DNA from: Legionella lytica
Lineage (GTDB): Bacteria; Pseudomonadota; Gammaproteobacteria; Legionellales; Legionellaceae
Direction of reading: 5' to 3'
Assembly (NCBI RefSeq): GCF_023921225.1
Contig: NZ_CP071527.1
Coordinates: forward strand, 1,764,501-1,828,500
Length of the DNA: 64,000 bases
This document shows positions 18,897 through 29,462 of the stretch, one piece after another. Position numbers and translations under genes: made by a program. The first letter of the stretch is position 1; each line of letters begins with the position of its first letter. Below the pieces are notes generated by a model, which saw nothing but the letters and a program-made list of their open reading frames with translations, was not told where the DNA came from and did no database searches.

Positions 18897-20939
18897 CTAT
18901 AATCTAAACCATCGTTGATTGGCTTCTCCCTCTTCTGCAGCCATGCTATTATTACTTAATATATGGATGTCCGGAATATAGCTAGCTGCTATGGTATTAT
19001 TACTCCAGCGCTCGGCATCCCAATGTACAAAGTCCAGGACTTGATAACCTTTTGTTTTGAGTTTTTGAATCGCATCATCACGATATAGTTCATATTCTTC
19101 TTCACTCCCATCAATTCCATATAAAAGGTCTGCAATTTTAAATATATAGATAGGATTTTCTGGGGCTAAGCGAGCTGCTTTTTCAAAATGACTCCGATAT
19201 TCCTCACCTAAACTGAAGAACAGAATTATATCTGCCAGAGTAAAATGGGCTTGAGCAAGTATTAGCCTTTGTTTTGAGTCATCAATAGGTGTCAATAATT
19301 CAATGACCCGAAGTAGTGATGAACGGATTTGAGCAAAATTAGTTTGGTGTTCCTCCTTATGTCTCCTTTGCTCATCCGTATCGCAGTCATAGGTGACGCC
19401 AACCTTAATTTTTGCACTTATATAAGCTATTTGGCTCATTAAGCCTTTGGCTAATGCTTTTTGATGCCGCTTCCGTTCTAAATCTGTTTTGGGAAAACAG
19501 CCATCAAGTAATCGGATTGCTTTATTGATCACTTCCAATTGACCTTTGTGATTTTCTGCATCCGAATCAATGAGTAATTGAGCATAAAGCCTTCTGTGAG
19601 TGTAATAAACTTCCATATAGGCGTCGGGTAATAAAGTGGCTGCCTTTTTCTTGGCATATAAGCTATCCAGATAATTTTTTTCTGCTTTATCCCATAGCTT
19701 ATTCTCTCGTTGATCTGCACCTTGCTCGTAGAGTGCTTCACCGACATTATCAAAATGCTGGGCTAAAGTTTCTAGTTGTTGATGAGGAAATTGAACTATC
19801 TTGTGGTGTTTTTCAAATAATGCATATGCCTCATCATATTTTTTAGTCTGTACTAAAAGCATGAATACTTTATCAGGATTATGCTCTGCCAAGTGGGAAT
19901 CATAATGTGCGGCAAGCGCGATATTTTGTATGGTATTATTTTCTTGCAGAATATGTTGCGCTAATTTTAATGCTAAAGGTGTATCTTGTATAAGATAGCG
20001 AACGTGCTGTTGTGCTGTAAATCGCTCAACCAAGTATTTAACGGCTCTATCTACGTCCAAGAGTTGATTAATCAAATTAAATGCATCATCAAATTCTTTG
20101 TGCTCTAGGTGATGCTCAATATATAAATTTAACTCTTTATTATAAGCAATAGGGTCAATCTGCCGTGCCCGCTCAAGAAGTAATTGTGCTTTGGGTTTTG
20201 CAGAGCTAATTAAGCTCATCCCATAAAAGAAGCTTCCTTTTTCAGCCTTGGCTGCCTTGATATAGTGCTCTGCCATTTTTTGAGCATAAAGACTGTGCTT
20301 AGGATAGCTGTATTTGGGCTCGGCGAAATGTTTTTGTAAATTACTGAGATTAATACTTTGCACCGGTTCAAGAGCGGTGATAGTAGCCTCAACTAAATCT
20401 TTATTTTGTGGATCAAGCAACGGTATTTCTTCAGGTAAGTTCAGTCTTTTTAGGGTTTGGCCGAAAGCATAATTTGCGTATAGATACTTCGATGTATATG
20501 GGACAATAAGATTATTGTAATCTAGTATGAGTCTTTGTTGTAGGGCATTTGTGGTTTGTGGATTTTTAGTCTGTGTATCAACAAGGTCTAAGTATTCAGC
20601 CGGTAATGAATAATAGTGCATTTGCCTGACAACGGATTGGTCATAACCACGCAAATAGCCGTAATACGCTAACTTTTCTAGACTAAATTGAACTTTTTCT
20701 GTTTGACAATGATTGTCAAAGCCCAGCCAACCTTTAAAACTTTGAAATGCATACATAAACCAGTTGGTAGGTTCTATCACATAACCATTGGTATAAATGT
20801 ATTTACTTGTAGTTAATGCGTGCCAATGTTGAAAATATTGTGCGTCATTATGTTGAAAGGAAATGATATCAGGATAATATACTAAATAACTTAACAACGA
20901 TTTGGGGAGTTTAAAAAGTAAATCATAGCGAATTGACAT
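18897..20939 (-). CDS. Large helical-repeat hypothetical protein, effector candidate
   Basis: Not recognised. The 680 residues have no signal peptide. From about residue 215 onward the sequence looks like irregular TPR-type helical hairpins (for example AEHYIKAAKAEKGSFFYGM, and the stretch around EKNYLDSLYAKKKAATLLPDA). The N-terminal ~200 residues are rich in Tyr, Phe and Trp. The C-terminus has an acidic patch (AAEEGEANQRW) ending FRL, resembling the E-block plus hydrophobic end of Dot/Icm substrates. The ATG at 20939 has AGAAGG 9 nt upstream; the ATG at 20957 overlaps that site. It is convergent with the phosphatase-like gene. Secretion is inference. Confidence 0.75.
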   Translation of the reverse strand: MSIRYDLLFKLPKSLLSYLVYYPDIISFQHNDAQYFQHWHALTTSKYIYTNGYVIEPTNWFMYAFQSFKGWLGFDNHCQTEKVQFSLEKLAYYGYLRGYDQSVVRQMHYYSLPAEYLDLVDTQTKNPQTTNALQQRLILDYNNLIVPYTSKYLYANYAFGQTLKRLNLPEEIPLLDPQNKDLVEATITALEPVQSINLSNLQKHFAEPKYSYPKHSLYAQKMAEHYIKAAKAEKGSFFYGMSLISSAKPKAQLLLERARQIDPIAYNKELNLYIEHHLEHKEFDDAFNLINQLLDVDRAVKYLVERFTAQQHVRYLIQDTPLALKLAQHILQENNTIQNIALAAHYDSHLAEHNPDKVFMLLVQTKKYDEAYALFEKHHKIVQFPHQQLETLAQHFDNVGEALYEQGADQRENKLWDKAEKNYLDSLYAKKKAATLLPDAYMEVYYTHRRLYAQLLIDSDAENHKGQLEVINKAIRLLDGCFPKTDLERKRHQKALAKGLMSQIAYISAKIKVGVTYDCDTDEQRRHKEEHQTNFAQIRSSLLRVIELLTPIDDSKQRLILAQAHFTLADIILFFSLGEEYRSHFEKAARLAPENPIYIFKIADLLYGIDGSEEEYELYRDDAIQKLKTKGYQVLDFVHWDAERWSNNTIAASYIPDIHILSNNSMAAEEGEANQRWFRL

Positions 20940-21122
20940 AATAACATGCCTTCTCATGTGTCATTGAGAACAAAAAGAGATCTAATTATATGATTTTTGT
21001 ATGCTCAATTGCAAGATAATAAAGGTTCAGATGTTTTTATGATATCTTATAAACATGATCTTCGCAGTGAATAGTGCGAAGTTTGGTATCATAATTAAAT
21101 TATTTATTAATCAGAGAGATAG

Positions 21123-21857
21123 ATGGAATTTTTAGATATTATTACAAGTTTAATTGTCCTAGTGATCTTAGAGGTGGTCCTAGGAATAGATAATCTGGTT
21201 ATTCTCTCCATTTTGACGGAAAAATTACCTGTTCACCAACGAAAAAAAGCGCGGCGTTGGGGACTTACTTTTTCTTGGGTAACGCGATTAATGTTGCTTG
21301 GATTAGCGGTTAACCTGATTCGGTTGACTAGACCTCTAATTACGATTAGCGAATTTTCTCTTTCAATGCGAGATATATTTTTAATACTTGGCGGGGCGTT
21401 TTTAATTTGGAAGGCTACCGATGAAATTCATCAGGATGTGATAGCCGATGATGCTGACGAAGCAGAAAAAAATGAAATGACTTCTGCCAAAGCAAGTTTT
21501 AACATCGTGATCTTTCAAGTAGGGGTGATGGATATTATTTTCTCCTTAGACAGTGTCTTGACGGCGGTAGGGCTAACTTCGCGCTTTTGGGTTATGGCTT
21601 TTGCAATCACATGCGCTATTTTAATTATGATTTTTGCCAGTGAATGGGTTAGTGCGTTTATAAAAAAACACCCAACTATTAAAATGTTGGCTTTAAGTTA
21701 TTTAATTTTAATTGGTATGGTACTTGTTGCTGATGGCTTGTCTTTCCATATCCCACGTGGGTATCTCTATTTTGCAATGGGATTCTCATTAGCTGTGGAA
21801 TCTTTGAATTTAATCAAACACTCTCGAAAACGAGGGAAAAAAACTTCAGGACGTTAA
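21123..21857 (+). CDS. TerC family integral membrane protein
   Basis: Seven or so transmembrane helices. The family acidic signatures LEVVLGIDNLVIL (residues ~17-29) and DIIFSLDSVLTAVG (~137-150) are intact, consistent with metal transport; some TerC proteins export manganese or support metalation of secreted enzymes. Length 244 aa matches the short YgdQ/YoaE-like forms without CBS domains. The loop near residue 100 is very acidic (DVIADDADEAEKNE). It is followed after 3 bp by hemJ, so the two are likely co-transcribed. Exact substrate not deducible. Confidence 0.88.
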   Translation: MEFLDIITSLIVLVILEVVLGIDNLVILSILTEKLPVHQRKKARRWGLTFSWVTRLMLLGLAVNLIRLTRPLITISEFSLSMRDIFLILGGAFLIWKATDEIHQDVIADDADEAEKNEMTSAKASFNIVIFQVGVMDIIFSLDSVLTAVGLTSRFWVMAFAITCAILIMIFASEWVSAFIKKHPTIKMLALSYLILIGMVLVADGLSFHIPRGYLYFAMGFSLAVESLNLIKHSRKRGKKTSGR

Positions 21858-21860
21858 TTT

Positions 21861-22277
21861 ATGTTGTACGTTAAGGCTTTTCATATTATTGCCATGGTAG
21901 CTTGGTTTGCTGGTTTGTTTTATCTGCCACGATTATTTGTTTATCATGCAGATACACAGGATGAAACCAGTAATGAACGTTTTAAAATTATGGAGCGTCG
22001 GTTGTATTATGGAATCACTTGGCCTGCGGCGCTACTTACCACAGTTCTTGGGCTCTGGTTATTAAGTTACAACCCGAATTACTATTTGAAAGCGGGCTGG
22101 ATGCACGCGAAACTAACGTTGGTGTTAATTTTATGGGGTTATCATTTGTTGTGTGGGCATTATCGAAAAGTTTTTGCGCAAGATAAAAATCAAAAAAGTT
22201 CACGTTTCTTTCGTATTTATAATGAAATGCCAACGTTGCTGTTGGTAGGAATCGTTTTATTGGTCGTGGTGAAATAA
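21861..22277 (+). CDS. hemJ: Protoporphyrinogen IX oxidase HemJ
   Basis: Membrane enzyme oxidising protoporphyrinogen IX to protoporphyrin IX in haem synthesis, used where HemG and HemY are absent. Four transmembrane helices. Conserved features visible: KAFHIIAMVAWFAGLFYLPRLFVYH at the N-terminus including the essential histidine, and GWMHAKLTLV in the third segment. 138 residues is typical. It sits next to hemL across the small rubredoxin gene, giving a haem-related neighbourhood. Confidence 0.92.
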   Translation: MLYVKAFHIIAMVAWFAGLFYLPRLFVYHADTQDETSNERFKIMERRLYYGITWPAALLTTVLGLWLLSYNPNYYLKAGWMHAKLTLVLILWGYHLLCGHYRKVFAQDKNQKSSRFFRIYNEMPTLLLVGIVLLVVVK

Positions 22278-22284
22278 CAGAGCT

Positions 22285-22356
22285 TGTGGGTTGGGCCCAT
22301 GGCCCAACATTGATTTCTGGTGCGGATCGATGTCTTGCCAGGGAAGGCCCCAATCT
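22285..22356. repeat. Decayed REP-like doublet, family A copy 4
   Basis: The left hairpin TTGGGCCCATGGCCCAA is intact after GTGGG; the right half is eroded (GCCAGGGAAGGCCCCAATCTA). Compare family A copies at 5453, 13964 and 24067. Confidence 0.5.
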
Positions 22357-22450
22357 ATTTTAAACAGCAGTCAATCAGAGGAAAATTCGCTGTGCTCATA
22401 GTTCTCAGTTGTAAGCAATCAGGCTACAGTAGATTGTGCTATGAGTTATT

Positions 22451-22627
22451 TTAATCCATTTCCACCATATCAAAATCTTCTTTACCCGCGCCACAATCAG
22501 GGCAAAACCAGTTTTCGGGCACATCTTCCCAACGAGTGCCTGGCTCAATGCCATCTTCAGGCCAACCTTCGGCTTCGTCATAGATGAATCCGCAAATGAC
22601 GCAGATGTATTTTTTATATTCTTGCAT
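22451..22627 (-). CDS. rubA: Rubredoxin
   Basis: A 58-residue one-iron electron carrier, easily missed because of its size. It reads [19 protein letters not shown] at the N-terminus and contains the two CxxC knuckles that bind iron: C9-x2-C12 and C42-x2-C45 ([10 protein letters not shown]). The aromatic core residues Y7, Y16, W40 and F52 fit the family. It is divergent from hemL. The partner reductase is not in the window. Confidence 0.93.
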   Translation of the reverse strand: MQEYKKYICVICGFIYDEAEGWPEDGIEPGTRWEDVPENWFCPDCGAGKEDFDMVEMD

Positions 22628-22710
22628 AATCGTCGATACCCATTAAAAAAAGTGTAATTTATCGGCTGTAGGCTTAGATGTAAAGCGAAAGTTTATTAGT
22701 CAATACGTTT

Positions 22711-22739
22711 TTGCCAAATTTCAGATTTGATTGTAGTAT
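22711..22739 (+). promoter_or_regulatory. Candidate promoter of hemL
   Basis: TTGCCA (22711-22716), 17 bp, TAGTAT (22734-22739). The start site would fall near 22747, shortly before the GGAG ribosome site at 22755-22758. Confidence 0.35.
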
Positions 22740-22764
22740 ACCGACAAAAATTATGGAGACTTTT

Positions 22765-24048
22765 ATGACCCGCTCATCTGATTTATTCCACCAAGCCCAG
22801 ACTCTTATCCCAGGAGGAGTTAACTCCCCAGTACGTGCATTTAAAGGTGTAGGCGGGGATCCTATTTTCTTTAAACAGGGGAAAGGGGCTTATCTTATTG
22901 ATGAAGATAATAATGAATATATTGATTATGTGGGTTCGTGGGGACCGCTAATTTTAGGACATTGCCATCCTGCAGTGATTGATGCCGTAACAGAAGTGTT
23001 ACATAGTGGAATGAGCTTTGGTGCGCCTACTGCGCTTGAGGTGCAATTAGCAGAAAAAATTATTTCTTTAATTCCTTCTATTGAAAAAGTACGCATGGTT
23101 AATTCAGGTACTGAAGCTACTATGACTGCAATCAGACTGGCTCGTGGAGTTACGGGTAAAAACAAATTTATCAAATTCAATGGTTGTTACCATGGTCATA
23201 GTGACAGTTTATTAGTTAAAGCAGGTTCAGGCCTTTTAACTTTGGGGATTCCCGCTACGCCAGGTATTCCTCAAAGTGTTACAGAACATACGTTAACTGC
23301 TGATTTTAATAATTTGGAGCAGACAGCGTCTTTATTTGCAAAATATCCGAATGATATTGCTGCCATTATTTTAGAACCTGTTGCTGGGAACATGGGATTT
23401 GTATTACCAGACCCTGATTTTCTAAAAGGCTTACGTGAATTATGTGATCAATATAACGCTTTACTTATTTTTGATGAGGTAATGACCGGCTTTCGAGTTG
23501 GATTACATGGTGCTCAAGGTGTTTTTGGTATTAGACCTGATATTACAACTTTAGGTAAAGTTATTGGTGGAGGAATGCCTGTGGGGGCTTTAGGTGGACG
23601 TGCGGATATTATGTCTCATTTAGCTCCAGAAGGACCTGTATATCAGGCTGGTACTCTTTCAGGAAATCCCTTGGCTATGGCTGCTGGTTTGGCGACCTTG
23701 AGTGAAATTGAAAAACCGGGCTTTTTTGATGTTTTAAGTCGTACGACGCAAACTTTAACTCAAGCATTAGCAACAGCGGCAGAAGCTGCAAAAATTCCAT
23801 TGTTTACTGCATCTTTAGGCGGTATGTTTGGTTTTTGTTTTACAGAGAAAAAGCATATAGCAGATTACGCGGATATTGCTGCTTCGGATGAGGTTTTGTT
23901 TAAGAAGTTTTACCATGCCATGTTGGAAAAGGGTGTTTATTTTGCTCCGTCAATGTATGAAGCAGGATTTGTGTCTATTGCCCATGGTGAACCTGAGATT
24001 GCTAACACCCAGGAAGCTGCAGAGCAGGTTTTACGTAGTTTAGCTTAG
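22765..24048 (+). CDS. hemL: Glutamate-1-semialdehyde 2,1-aminomutase
   Basis: PLP enzyme converting glutamate-1-semialdehyde to 5-aminolevulinate in the C5 haem pathway. The PLP lysine lies in [15 protein letters not shown], and [16 protein letters not shown] and DEVMTGFR are conserved. Length from the ATG at 22765 is 427 aa, matching E. coli (426). The upstream in-frame start at 22711 overlaps the probable promoter and is not favoured; GGAG at 22755-22758 fits 22765. Confidence 0.96.
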   Translation: MTRSSDLFHQAQTLIPGGVNSPVRAFKGVGGDPIFFKQGKGAYLIDEDNNEYIDYVGSWGPLILGHCHPAVIDAVTEVLHSGMSFGAPTALEVQLAEKIISLIPSIEKVRMVNSGTEATMTAIRLARGVTGKNKFIKFNGCYHGHSDSLLVKAGSGLLTLGIPATPGIPQSVTEHTLTADFNNLEQTASLFAKYPNDIAAIILEPVAGNMGFVLPDPDFLKGLRELCDQYNALLIFDEVMTGFRVGLHGAQGVFGIRPDITTLGKVIGGGMPVGALGGRADIMSHLAPEGPVYQAGTLSGNPLAMAAGLATLSEIEKPGFFDVLSRTTQTLTQALATAAEAAKIPLFTASLGGMFGFCFTEKKHIADYADIAASDEVLFKKFYHAMLEKGVYFAPSMYEAGFVSIAHGEPEIANTQEAAEQVLRSLA

Positions 24049-24066
24049 GTTTGGCATTTTTTAAGA

Positions 24067-24151
24067 GTAGGTCAGGCCCATGGTTCGACATTTTCTCGTG
24101 CGCCAAGTTTTTGCAACTCCATAGAAACGTCGGGCGATGGGCCCGACCTAC
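24067..24151. repeat. REP-like inverted doublet, family A copy 3
   Basis: Starts GTAGGTCAGGCCCATGG and ends GGGCCCGACCTAC, with GAAACGTCGGGC in the right half. It lies 18 bp after the hemL stop. The rest of the gap to the peptide transporter holds no other clear feature. Confidence 0.7.
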
Positions 24152-24304
24152 ATATAATGTAGGTAGTATCAGTACAGCCTAATGCGGATTCAAGCAATAT
24201 TCAGGCCAATTTTTCCCAGCCAAAATAAATTTTTAAAACACTAGACAGTCATTTTTGCCCATGTCATAGTGATTTTACGTTTTATGCTTGAAAGGATCGG
24301 CATT

Positions 24305-25822
24305 TTGAATAGAAAAAAGGATTTATTTAGTTCTATGCCAGAGGGGATTCTTGCCCTTTTTGCTATGCAGATAGTTTCTACCTTAAGCTTTAGTGTTCTG
24401 TATTCAACTTTAGTGTTATACATGGAAGGTAAATTAGGGGTCCAAGCTAGTTCTGCGCACAGCGTCATGGGGGTTTTTGTCGCCTTTAATTATGGTCTGC
24501 ATTTACTTGGTGGTCTTTGGGGCGGGCGCTTATTGTCTAACCGCTCTTTATTTTGCGTAGGGATGGTTCTTCAAGTTATTGGCTGTGTTTTATTATCATT
24601 CTGTGAGGTAAGTTTGCTCTATTACGGTTTAGCAGCATTCTTATCTGGATCAGGCCTAAATGTTACCTGTATCAATTGTATGTTAACCCAACGATTTACT
24701 CCCGAGGATAATCGACGTGAATCAGCATTTTTAATGAATTATGCGGGTATGAATATTGGTTTCTTTGTTGGTTTTAGCTTAAGTGGTGTTTTTCAGCTAA
24801 GCCAAAATTATGAACGTCTTTTCTTGCTAAGTAGCTTGGGAAATCTAGCTGCATTAATTATTTGCTTGTACTGCTGGTCTCAATTGGCAGATCGAGAAAC
24901 ACAATACGCGTTAAAAGATAAAGCAGCACAGAAAAAATCAAATATTTGGGGAATGTTGTTCATTCTTGCGCTTCCAGTTTTGCTAAGCCAATTACTGCAG
25001 AATGCTGAATGGGCAAAAAAACTGGTTTTATTAACAGGCATATTGATGGTTGGTGTTATTGTTTATCTTGCAAAGCAACAAGAAACAAAAATTGCCCAAG
25101 ATAAAATGTTGGCTTTTGTTGTATTGATGCTTGTTGGGACTATTTTTTGGATGCTCTATCATGTGGCTCCTATGGGCCTGACTACTTTTATCGAGCATAA
25201 TGTTCAACGACAATTTGCTGACTGGATTATTCCACCGCAATGGTTTCAAAACATTAATACGGTGTGTATTGTTATTGGAGGGCCTTTACTTGGGGTCATC
25301 CTGCATAGAATGCGTAAAAAAGGAATCCAAGTAAATATTCCTACTCAATTTGCAATTGCTTTATTTTGTATTGGTTTTGCCTTCATTGTATTACCGATTG
25401 GTATAGCCTATGCGAATGATCTGGGTTTAGTTAATCCTTCATGGATTGTATTTTGTTATGTGTTACAAAGTATTGGGGAGCTTTTAATTTCTCCGATTGG
25501 TTATGCTATGATTGGTTATTTGGCACCGACATCATTACAAGGTATGATGATGGGTATGTGGATGCTAACTTCCGGTATTGGGGGAACTTTATCCAGCTAT
25601 AGTTCCAATTGGATGATAGCAGGACAAAGCAGTAATTCTCCATTAGCGACGAATAGCGGTTACAGTTATGTATTTTTAATGTTAGGCTTATTTGCAGTGG
25701 CTTCTGCTGTGGTTTTGTTTGCGCTAGTTCCTAAATTACGCGCATTAATAAAAGAAAACGGCGAATCTGGATTGCAAGAGGCTAAAGCGTCGGTTTCTGA
25801 ACGAGTGGTTGTATGTGAGTAA
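24305..25822 (+). CDS. POT/PTR family proton-dependent peptide transporter
   Basis: Multi-spanning membrane protein with about 12-14 helices that imports di- or tripeptides with protons. The POT signature region is visible as [20 protein letters not shown] near residues 140-160. The first helix follows [19 protein letters not shown]. The TTG at 24305 is preceded by AAAGGA at 8 nt spacing, better than the in-frame ATG at 24284 or GTG at 24269, which have no ribosome site; any of these could be the true start. The 3' end overlaps mnmC. Peptide and amino acid import suits an organism living on amino acids, but the substrate is not defined here. Confidence 0.85.
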   Translation: MNRKKDLFSSMPEGILALFAMQIVSTLSFSVLYSTLVLYMEGKLGVQASSAHSVMGVFVAFNYGLHLLGGLWGGRLLSNRSLFCVGMVLQVIGCVLLSFCEVSLLYYGLAAFLSGSGLNVTCINCMLTQRFTPEDNRRESAFLMNYAGMNIGFFVGFSLSGVFQLSQNYERLFLLSSLGNLAALIICLYCWSQLADRETQYALKDKAAQKKSNIWGMLFILALPVLLSQLLQNAEWAKKLVLLTGILMVGVIVYLAKQQETKIAQDKMLAFVVLMLVGTIFWMLYHVAPMGLTTFIEHNVQRQFADWIIPPQWFQNINTVCIVIGGPLLGVILHRMRKKGIQVNIPTQFAIALFCIGFAFIVLPIGIAYANDLGLVNPSWIVFCYVLQSIGELLISPIGYAMIGYLAPTSLQGMMMGMWMLTSGIGGTLSSYSSNWMIAGQSSNSPLATNSGYSYVFLMLGLFAVASAVVLFALVPKLRALIKENGESGLQEAKASVSERVVVCE

Positions 25823-27827
25823 TCTTTTTGTACCCATTAAAACGGCAGAGCTTGATTGGCATCAGGATCTGCCTTTTTCTATTCAATATGATGATGTTTA
25901 TCATTCCTCAGCAAGTGGGATTGAGCAAAGTCGTTACGTATTTGTTGATGGAAATGATTTAATTTCCCGCTGGCAGAATGTGCCAGACCAAAGCCAATTT
26001 ACCATCGCTGAGACAGGTTTTGGTACGGGGTTAAATTTTCTATTAACCTGGCAACTCTGGGAGCAGCATGCTCCAGAGCAGAGTTGTTTGCATTTCATAT
26101 CCTGTGAAAAACATCCATTAACTCATAATGATTTAATCAAGTCATTGGCTTGCTGGCCTCAATTGGAAAAACAAGCCGCCCAGCTTATTGAACATTATCC
26201 CGTGTTAACTCCAGGTTATCATCATTTAATATTTGCTAATGGGAGGGTTCGCTTAACCTTAATGTTGGGTGATGCTCTAGAATGTTACGAGCAGTTATTA
26301 ATTTGCGGTGAAGCTAATCTAGAGCGTTCTTTGCGTACTACCTATGTTAATGCTTGGTATCTTGATGGTTTTGCCCCCGCGAAAAACCAAAACATGTGGT
26401 CTGATTCGTTAATGAAGGTGATTGCGATGTTATCGCAAGAAGGCACGACTTTAGCGACCTATACGGCGGCCGGCATAGTCAAAGAAAACTTGCGCCAACA
26501 TGGTTTTATAGTCGAGAAGAAAAAAGGATTCGGCCCCAAACGACATATGATTAGTGCTTATTTTAACCCGGACGAATTAGTAAGCCCGAAAAAAAGGCAT
26601 ACACCATGGCATGTAAGTCAGCCTGAGCATTACAATGAGCGTTCTGCATTAATTATTGGTGCGGGACTTGCAGGATGCTTTACGGCGCATTGTTTAGCTA
26701 AGCGTGGCTGGAAGGTCACTTTAATTGATGAACTTAATGAAGTAGGACAGGGGGCCTCTGCAAATCAACAGGCTGTTTTATTTCCGAAGTTATCCGCATA
26801 CAATTCACCACTGACTCAGTTTATGTTGATGGCTTTTTTATACGCAAGCCGTGAATACAAAGCGATTTTAAGCCAACATGACATGGGGGTACTCAAGGGT
26901 TCTCTCTTATTGGCATACAATCAAAAAGAACAACAGGCACAAGCAAGCCTCGAGGAATGGCTCAATCAATACCCATCTTTGGGAACCTTAGTTAATGCAC
27001 AACAAGCCTCTGAGCTGGCGGGAATCCCGTTACAGCAATCGGGATTATTTATACCATTATCAGGATGGATTAATTCCCCTGATCTATGCCAGTTTCTAGT
27101 TCGAACAGAAGGGATTAATTTAATTACAGATACTGTCGTCGATCAATTAGTCTTTGATCAAAAGTGGCGAGTAAATAATTGTGAGGCGGATGTGTTAATT
27201 TTGGCTAATGGTTATAAAGTAACGACTTTTCCAGAGACTGAGTCACTACCAATTAAACCCATAAGAGGGCAGATGACGGTGATGTCAGCGACATCAGAAA
27301 CAACGGCTTTGCGAATGCCTTTATGTGCTGACGGGCATGTATTACCTGCTCATAGAGGTACACATTATCTTGGTGCTTCTTATGAGCTAAAAACAGATCA
27401 TGCGACCATAAAAGAACAGGATGATTTGCTAAATTTGGATAAACTAAAATGTATCGCACCCGATGTATCTTGGTCTTATGAGGTCAAATCTCACTGGGCT
27501 GGAGTGCGGGCAACGACAACTGATTATTTACCCATTGTAGGCAGAATCGCCGATGCGACAGCTTTTAATACGCTATATGCAGGTCTCGAAAGTAATGCAA
27601 AACGTTGGATAGCCAAGGCTGGACCCTATTATCCAGGTCTTTATGCCTGCACAGGATTTGGTTCGCGTGGTTTAACCACTATTCCTTTGTGTGCTGAATG
27701 GTTAGCTGCACTTATTAATAATGAAATGTCTTTTCTACCTAGAAATATACAACAAGCATTATCACCTGCACGCTTTTTACGTAAAGATATAGTACGCGGA
27801 AAAATCGCAAGTCCTAAACATACGTAA
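25815..27827 (+). CDS. mnmC: Bifunctional tRNA mnm5s2U34 synthesis protein MnmC
   Basis: Completes 5-methylaminomethyl-2-thiouridine at the wobble position of several tRNAs. The N-terminal methyltransferase domain (residues ~1-245) carries [14 protein letters not shown] and [14 protein letters not shown]. The C-terminal FAD oxidase domain begins with [21 protein letters not shown] near residue 276 and includes IKPIRGQMT and [11 protein letters not shown]. About 670 residues, as in E. coli. The start overlaps the end of the transporter gene; GTG at 25815 is chosen over TTG at 25809, neither having a strong ribosome site. Confidence 0.95.
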   Translation: MSNLFVPIKTAELDWHQDLPFSIQYDDVYHSSASGIEQSRYVFVDGNDLISRWQNVPDQSQFTIAETGFGTGLNFLLTWQLWEQHAPEQSCLHFISCEKHPLTHNDLIKSLACWPQLEKQAAQLIEHYPVLTPGYHHLIFANGRVRLTLMLGDALECYEQLLICGEANLERSLRTTYVNAWYLDGFAPAKNQNMWSDSLMKVIAMLSQEGTTLATYTAAGIVKENLRQHGFIVEKKKGFGPKRHMISAYFNPDELVSPKKRHTPWHVSQPEHYNERSALIIGAGLAGCFTAHCLAKRGWKVTLIDELNEVGQGASANQQAVLFPKLSAYNSPLTQFMLMAFLYASREYKAILSQHDMGVLKGSLLLAYNQKEQQAQASLEEWLNQYPSLGTLVNAQQASELAGIPLQQSGLFIPLSGWINSPDLCQFLVRTEGINLITDTVVDQLVFDQKWRVNNCEADVLILANGYKVTTFPETESLPIKPIRGQMTVMSATSETTALRMPLCADGHVLPAHRGTHYLGASYELKTDHATIKEQDDLLNLDKLKCIAPDVSWSYEVKSHWAGVRATTTDYLPIVGRIADATAFNTLYAGLESNAKRWIAKAGPYYPGLYACTGFGSRGLTTIPLCAEWLAALINNEMSFLPRNIQQALSPARFLRKDIVRGKIASPKHT

Positions 27828-27937
27828 TGGGAATTTATCTGCTACACATGAAGAACATTCTGACCTGTCATTGGTTGAGCTAATTCATTTCTTTGATATT
27901 CATGGTACAATTAAATTTTTAGCAAAATGAAAAACAC

Positions 27938-28777
27938 ATGATCGATCTTCATTGTCATAGTCATTTTTCAGACGGGGCTTTAAGTCCTAAAGAACTTATA
28001 GAACGAGCGCAAAAACAAGGAATTCAGTGCTTATCTCTTACAGACCACGATACTGTTGCAGGCTACACTGAATTGGTGCAGGCAGCGGCATCTACTTCTA
28101 TTAAGATTATTAATGGCATTGAATTGAGTACGCGTTGGAAAAAACATGATTTTCATATCCTAGGTTACCAAATCAATCATACGGATGGTCTATTTGCATT
28201 AATTCAGCGCCAAGTTGAAAGTCGCATTGAACGGGCAAAGCAGATTGGTGAGGCACTTAATGAGATTGGTGTCACTGATGCATATGCTAAAGCATGTGAT
28301 TTAGCTGGACACACACGTGTTGCACGTCCTCATTTTGCTCGAGTATTGGTTAATGAAGGTAAGGCTAAGGATTTGCAAAAAGCATTTAAACAATATTTAG
28401 TACGTGGAAGAAATGCCTATATTCCTACGCCTTGGTTAACGGTTCAAGAGGCAGTAGAAGGCATTGTTGCCGCGGGAGGGCAGGCGGTTATTGCTCATCC
28501 GCTGAAATATGGATTGACGCGCTCTAAATTGCATGAGTTAATTGAAGATTTTAAAGAGGCTGGTGGTGTAGGTATTGAAGTGGTTTCAGGAGAGATGACT
28601 GTAACTGAAATCAATGAGATGGCAGGAATTTGCTTACGATTTAATCTTTTAGCATCTTCTGGATCTGATTTTCATGCTGATGGTATATCTCGTGTAAACC
28701 TTGGCGGTCAGAAGCAATTACCGGTAAACTGTGTGCCTATTTGGCATGAATGGAACATAAAACAGGGGACTTTATGA
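27938..28777 (+). CDS. rnm: PHP-domain nuclease/phosphoesterase (RNase AM family)
   Basis: Family members are 5'-3' exoribonucleases acting on 5' ends of rRNA precursors and short RNAs, or 3',5'-nucleotide bisphosphatases. The PHP metal-binding motifs are all present: DLHCHSHFSDGAL at the start, LTDHDTVAGY near residue 33, NGIELST near 63, HILGYQ near 73, and SGSDFHADG near 246. Length 279 aa. The stop overlaps the yciO ATG. Placement before yciO-trpS-scpAB-rluB is the conserved gammaproteobacterial order. Confidence 0.9.
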   Translation: MIDLHCHSHFSDGALSPKELIERAQKQGIQCLSLTDHDTVAGYTELVQAAASTSIKIINGIELSTRWKKHDFHILGYQINHTDGLFALIQRQVESRIERAKQIGEALNEIGVTDAYAKACDLAGHTRVARPHFARVLVNEGKAKDLQKAFKQYLVRGRNAYIPTPWLTVQEAVEGIVAAGGQAVIAHPLKYGLTRSKLHELIEDFKEAGGVGIEVVSGEMTVTEINEMAGICLRFNLLASSGSDFHADGISRVNLGGQKQLPVNCVPIWHEWNIKQGTL

Positions 28778-29394
28778 GTCAGTTTTTTGCATTACATCCT
28801 GATAATCCTCAAGCTCGTTTATTGAGAAAGGCTGTATCTATAATTCAAGATGGTGGCGTAATTGTTTATCCAACCGATTCGGGTTATGCCTTAGGTTGTA
28901 GCTTAGGAAATAAAGCCGCACTCGAACGGATTAGACGGTTAAGACAGTTGGATAAAAATCACAATATGACTTTGGTTTGCCGTGATTTATCGGAGTTAGG
29001 TACTTATGCTCGTGTTTCAAATCCAATATTCCGTTTATTAAAAGCACGAACGCCTGGTTCTTATACCTTTATTTTGAATGCAACTCATGAAGTACCACGC
29101 CTAATGTTGCATCCAAAGAAAAGAACACTAGGACTAAGGGTTCCTGATAATGTGATTACACTGGCCTTGTTGGATGCTTTAGAGTCTCCTTTAATGAGCA
29201 GAACTTTGATTCTTCCAGGTGCTAAGGCGCCATTGAGTGAGCCTGAAGCAATCAGGGATATTTTAGGTAACCAAATTGATTTAGTAATTGATGGCGGTAA
29301 TTGTGGGCAAGAGCCAACTACTGTTGTTGATCTAACGGGTGATTATCCAGTGATTTTAAGGGAAGGAAAAGGTGATCCCGAGCCGTTTAGATAA
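28774..29394 (+). CDS. yciO: YciO/Sua5-family protein
   Basis: Related to threonylcarbamoyl-AMP synthase (TsaC/Sua5) but of the YciO branch, whose role in t6A synthesis is weak or indirect. The YrdC domain runs the whole length with YPTDSGYALGC near residue 31, RKxxxL-like KNHNMTLVCRD, and PGSYTFILNA. 206 residues. The ATG at 28774 has AGGGGA upstream and overlaps the previous stop as ATGA; the ATG at 28750 lies inside the previous gene and lacks a site. Confidence 0.88.
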   Translation: MSQFFALHPDNPQARLLRKAVSIIQDGGVIVYPTDSGYALGCSLGNKAALERIRRLRQLDKNHNMTLVCRDLSELGTYARVSNPIFRLLKARTPGSYTFILNATHEVPRLMLHPKKRTLGLRVPDNVITLALLDALESPLMSRTLILPGAKAPLSEPEAIRDILGNQIDLVIDGGNCGQEPTTVVDLTGDYPVILREGKGDPEPFR

Positions 29395-29462
29395 TTTTAA
29401 AACGGACTCATCTCCTTTAGTTACCCCTAAGTTGTATTTTAATAACAAAAAAGAGGATATTG

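Noticed and set aside
24049..24304. Small gene between hemL and the peptide transporter
   Set aside because: The interval is occupied by a family A palindromic doublet and AT-rich leader; no start with a ribosome site leads to a plausible protein.
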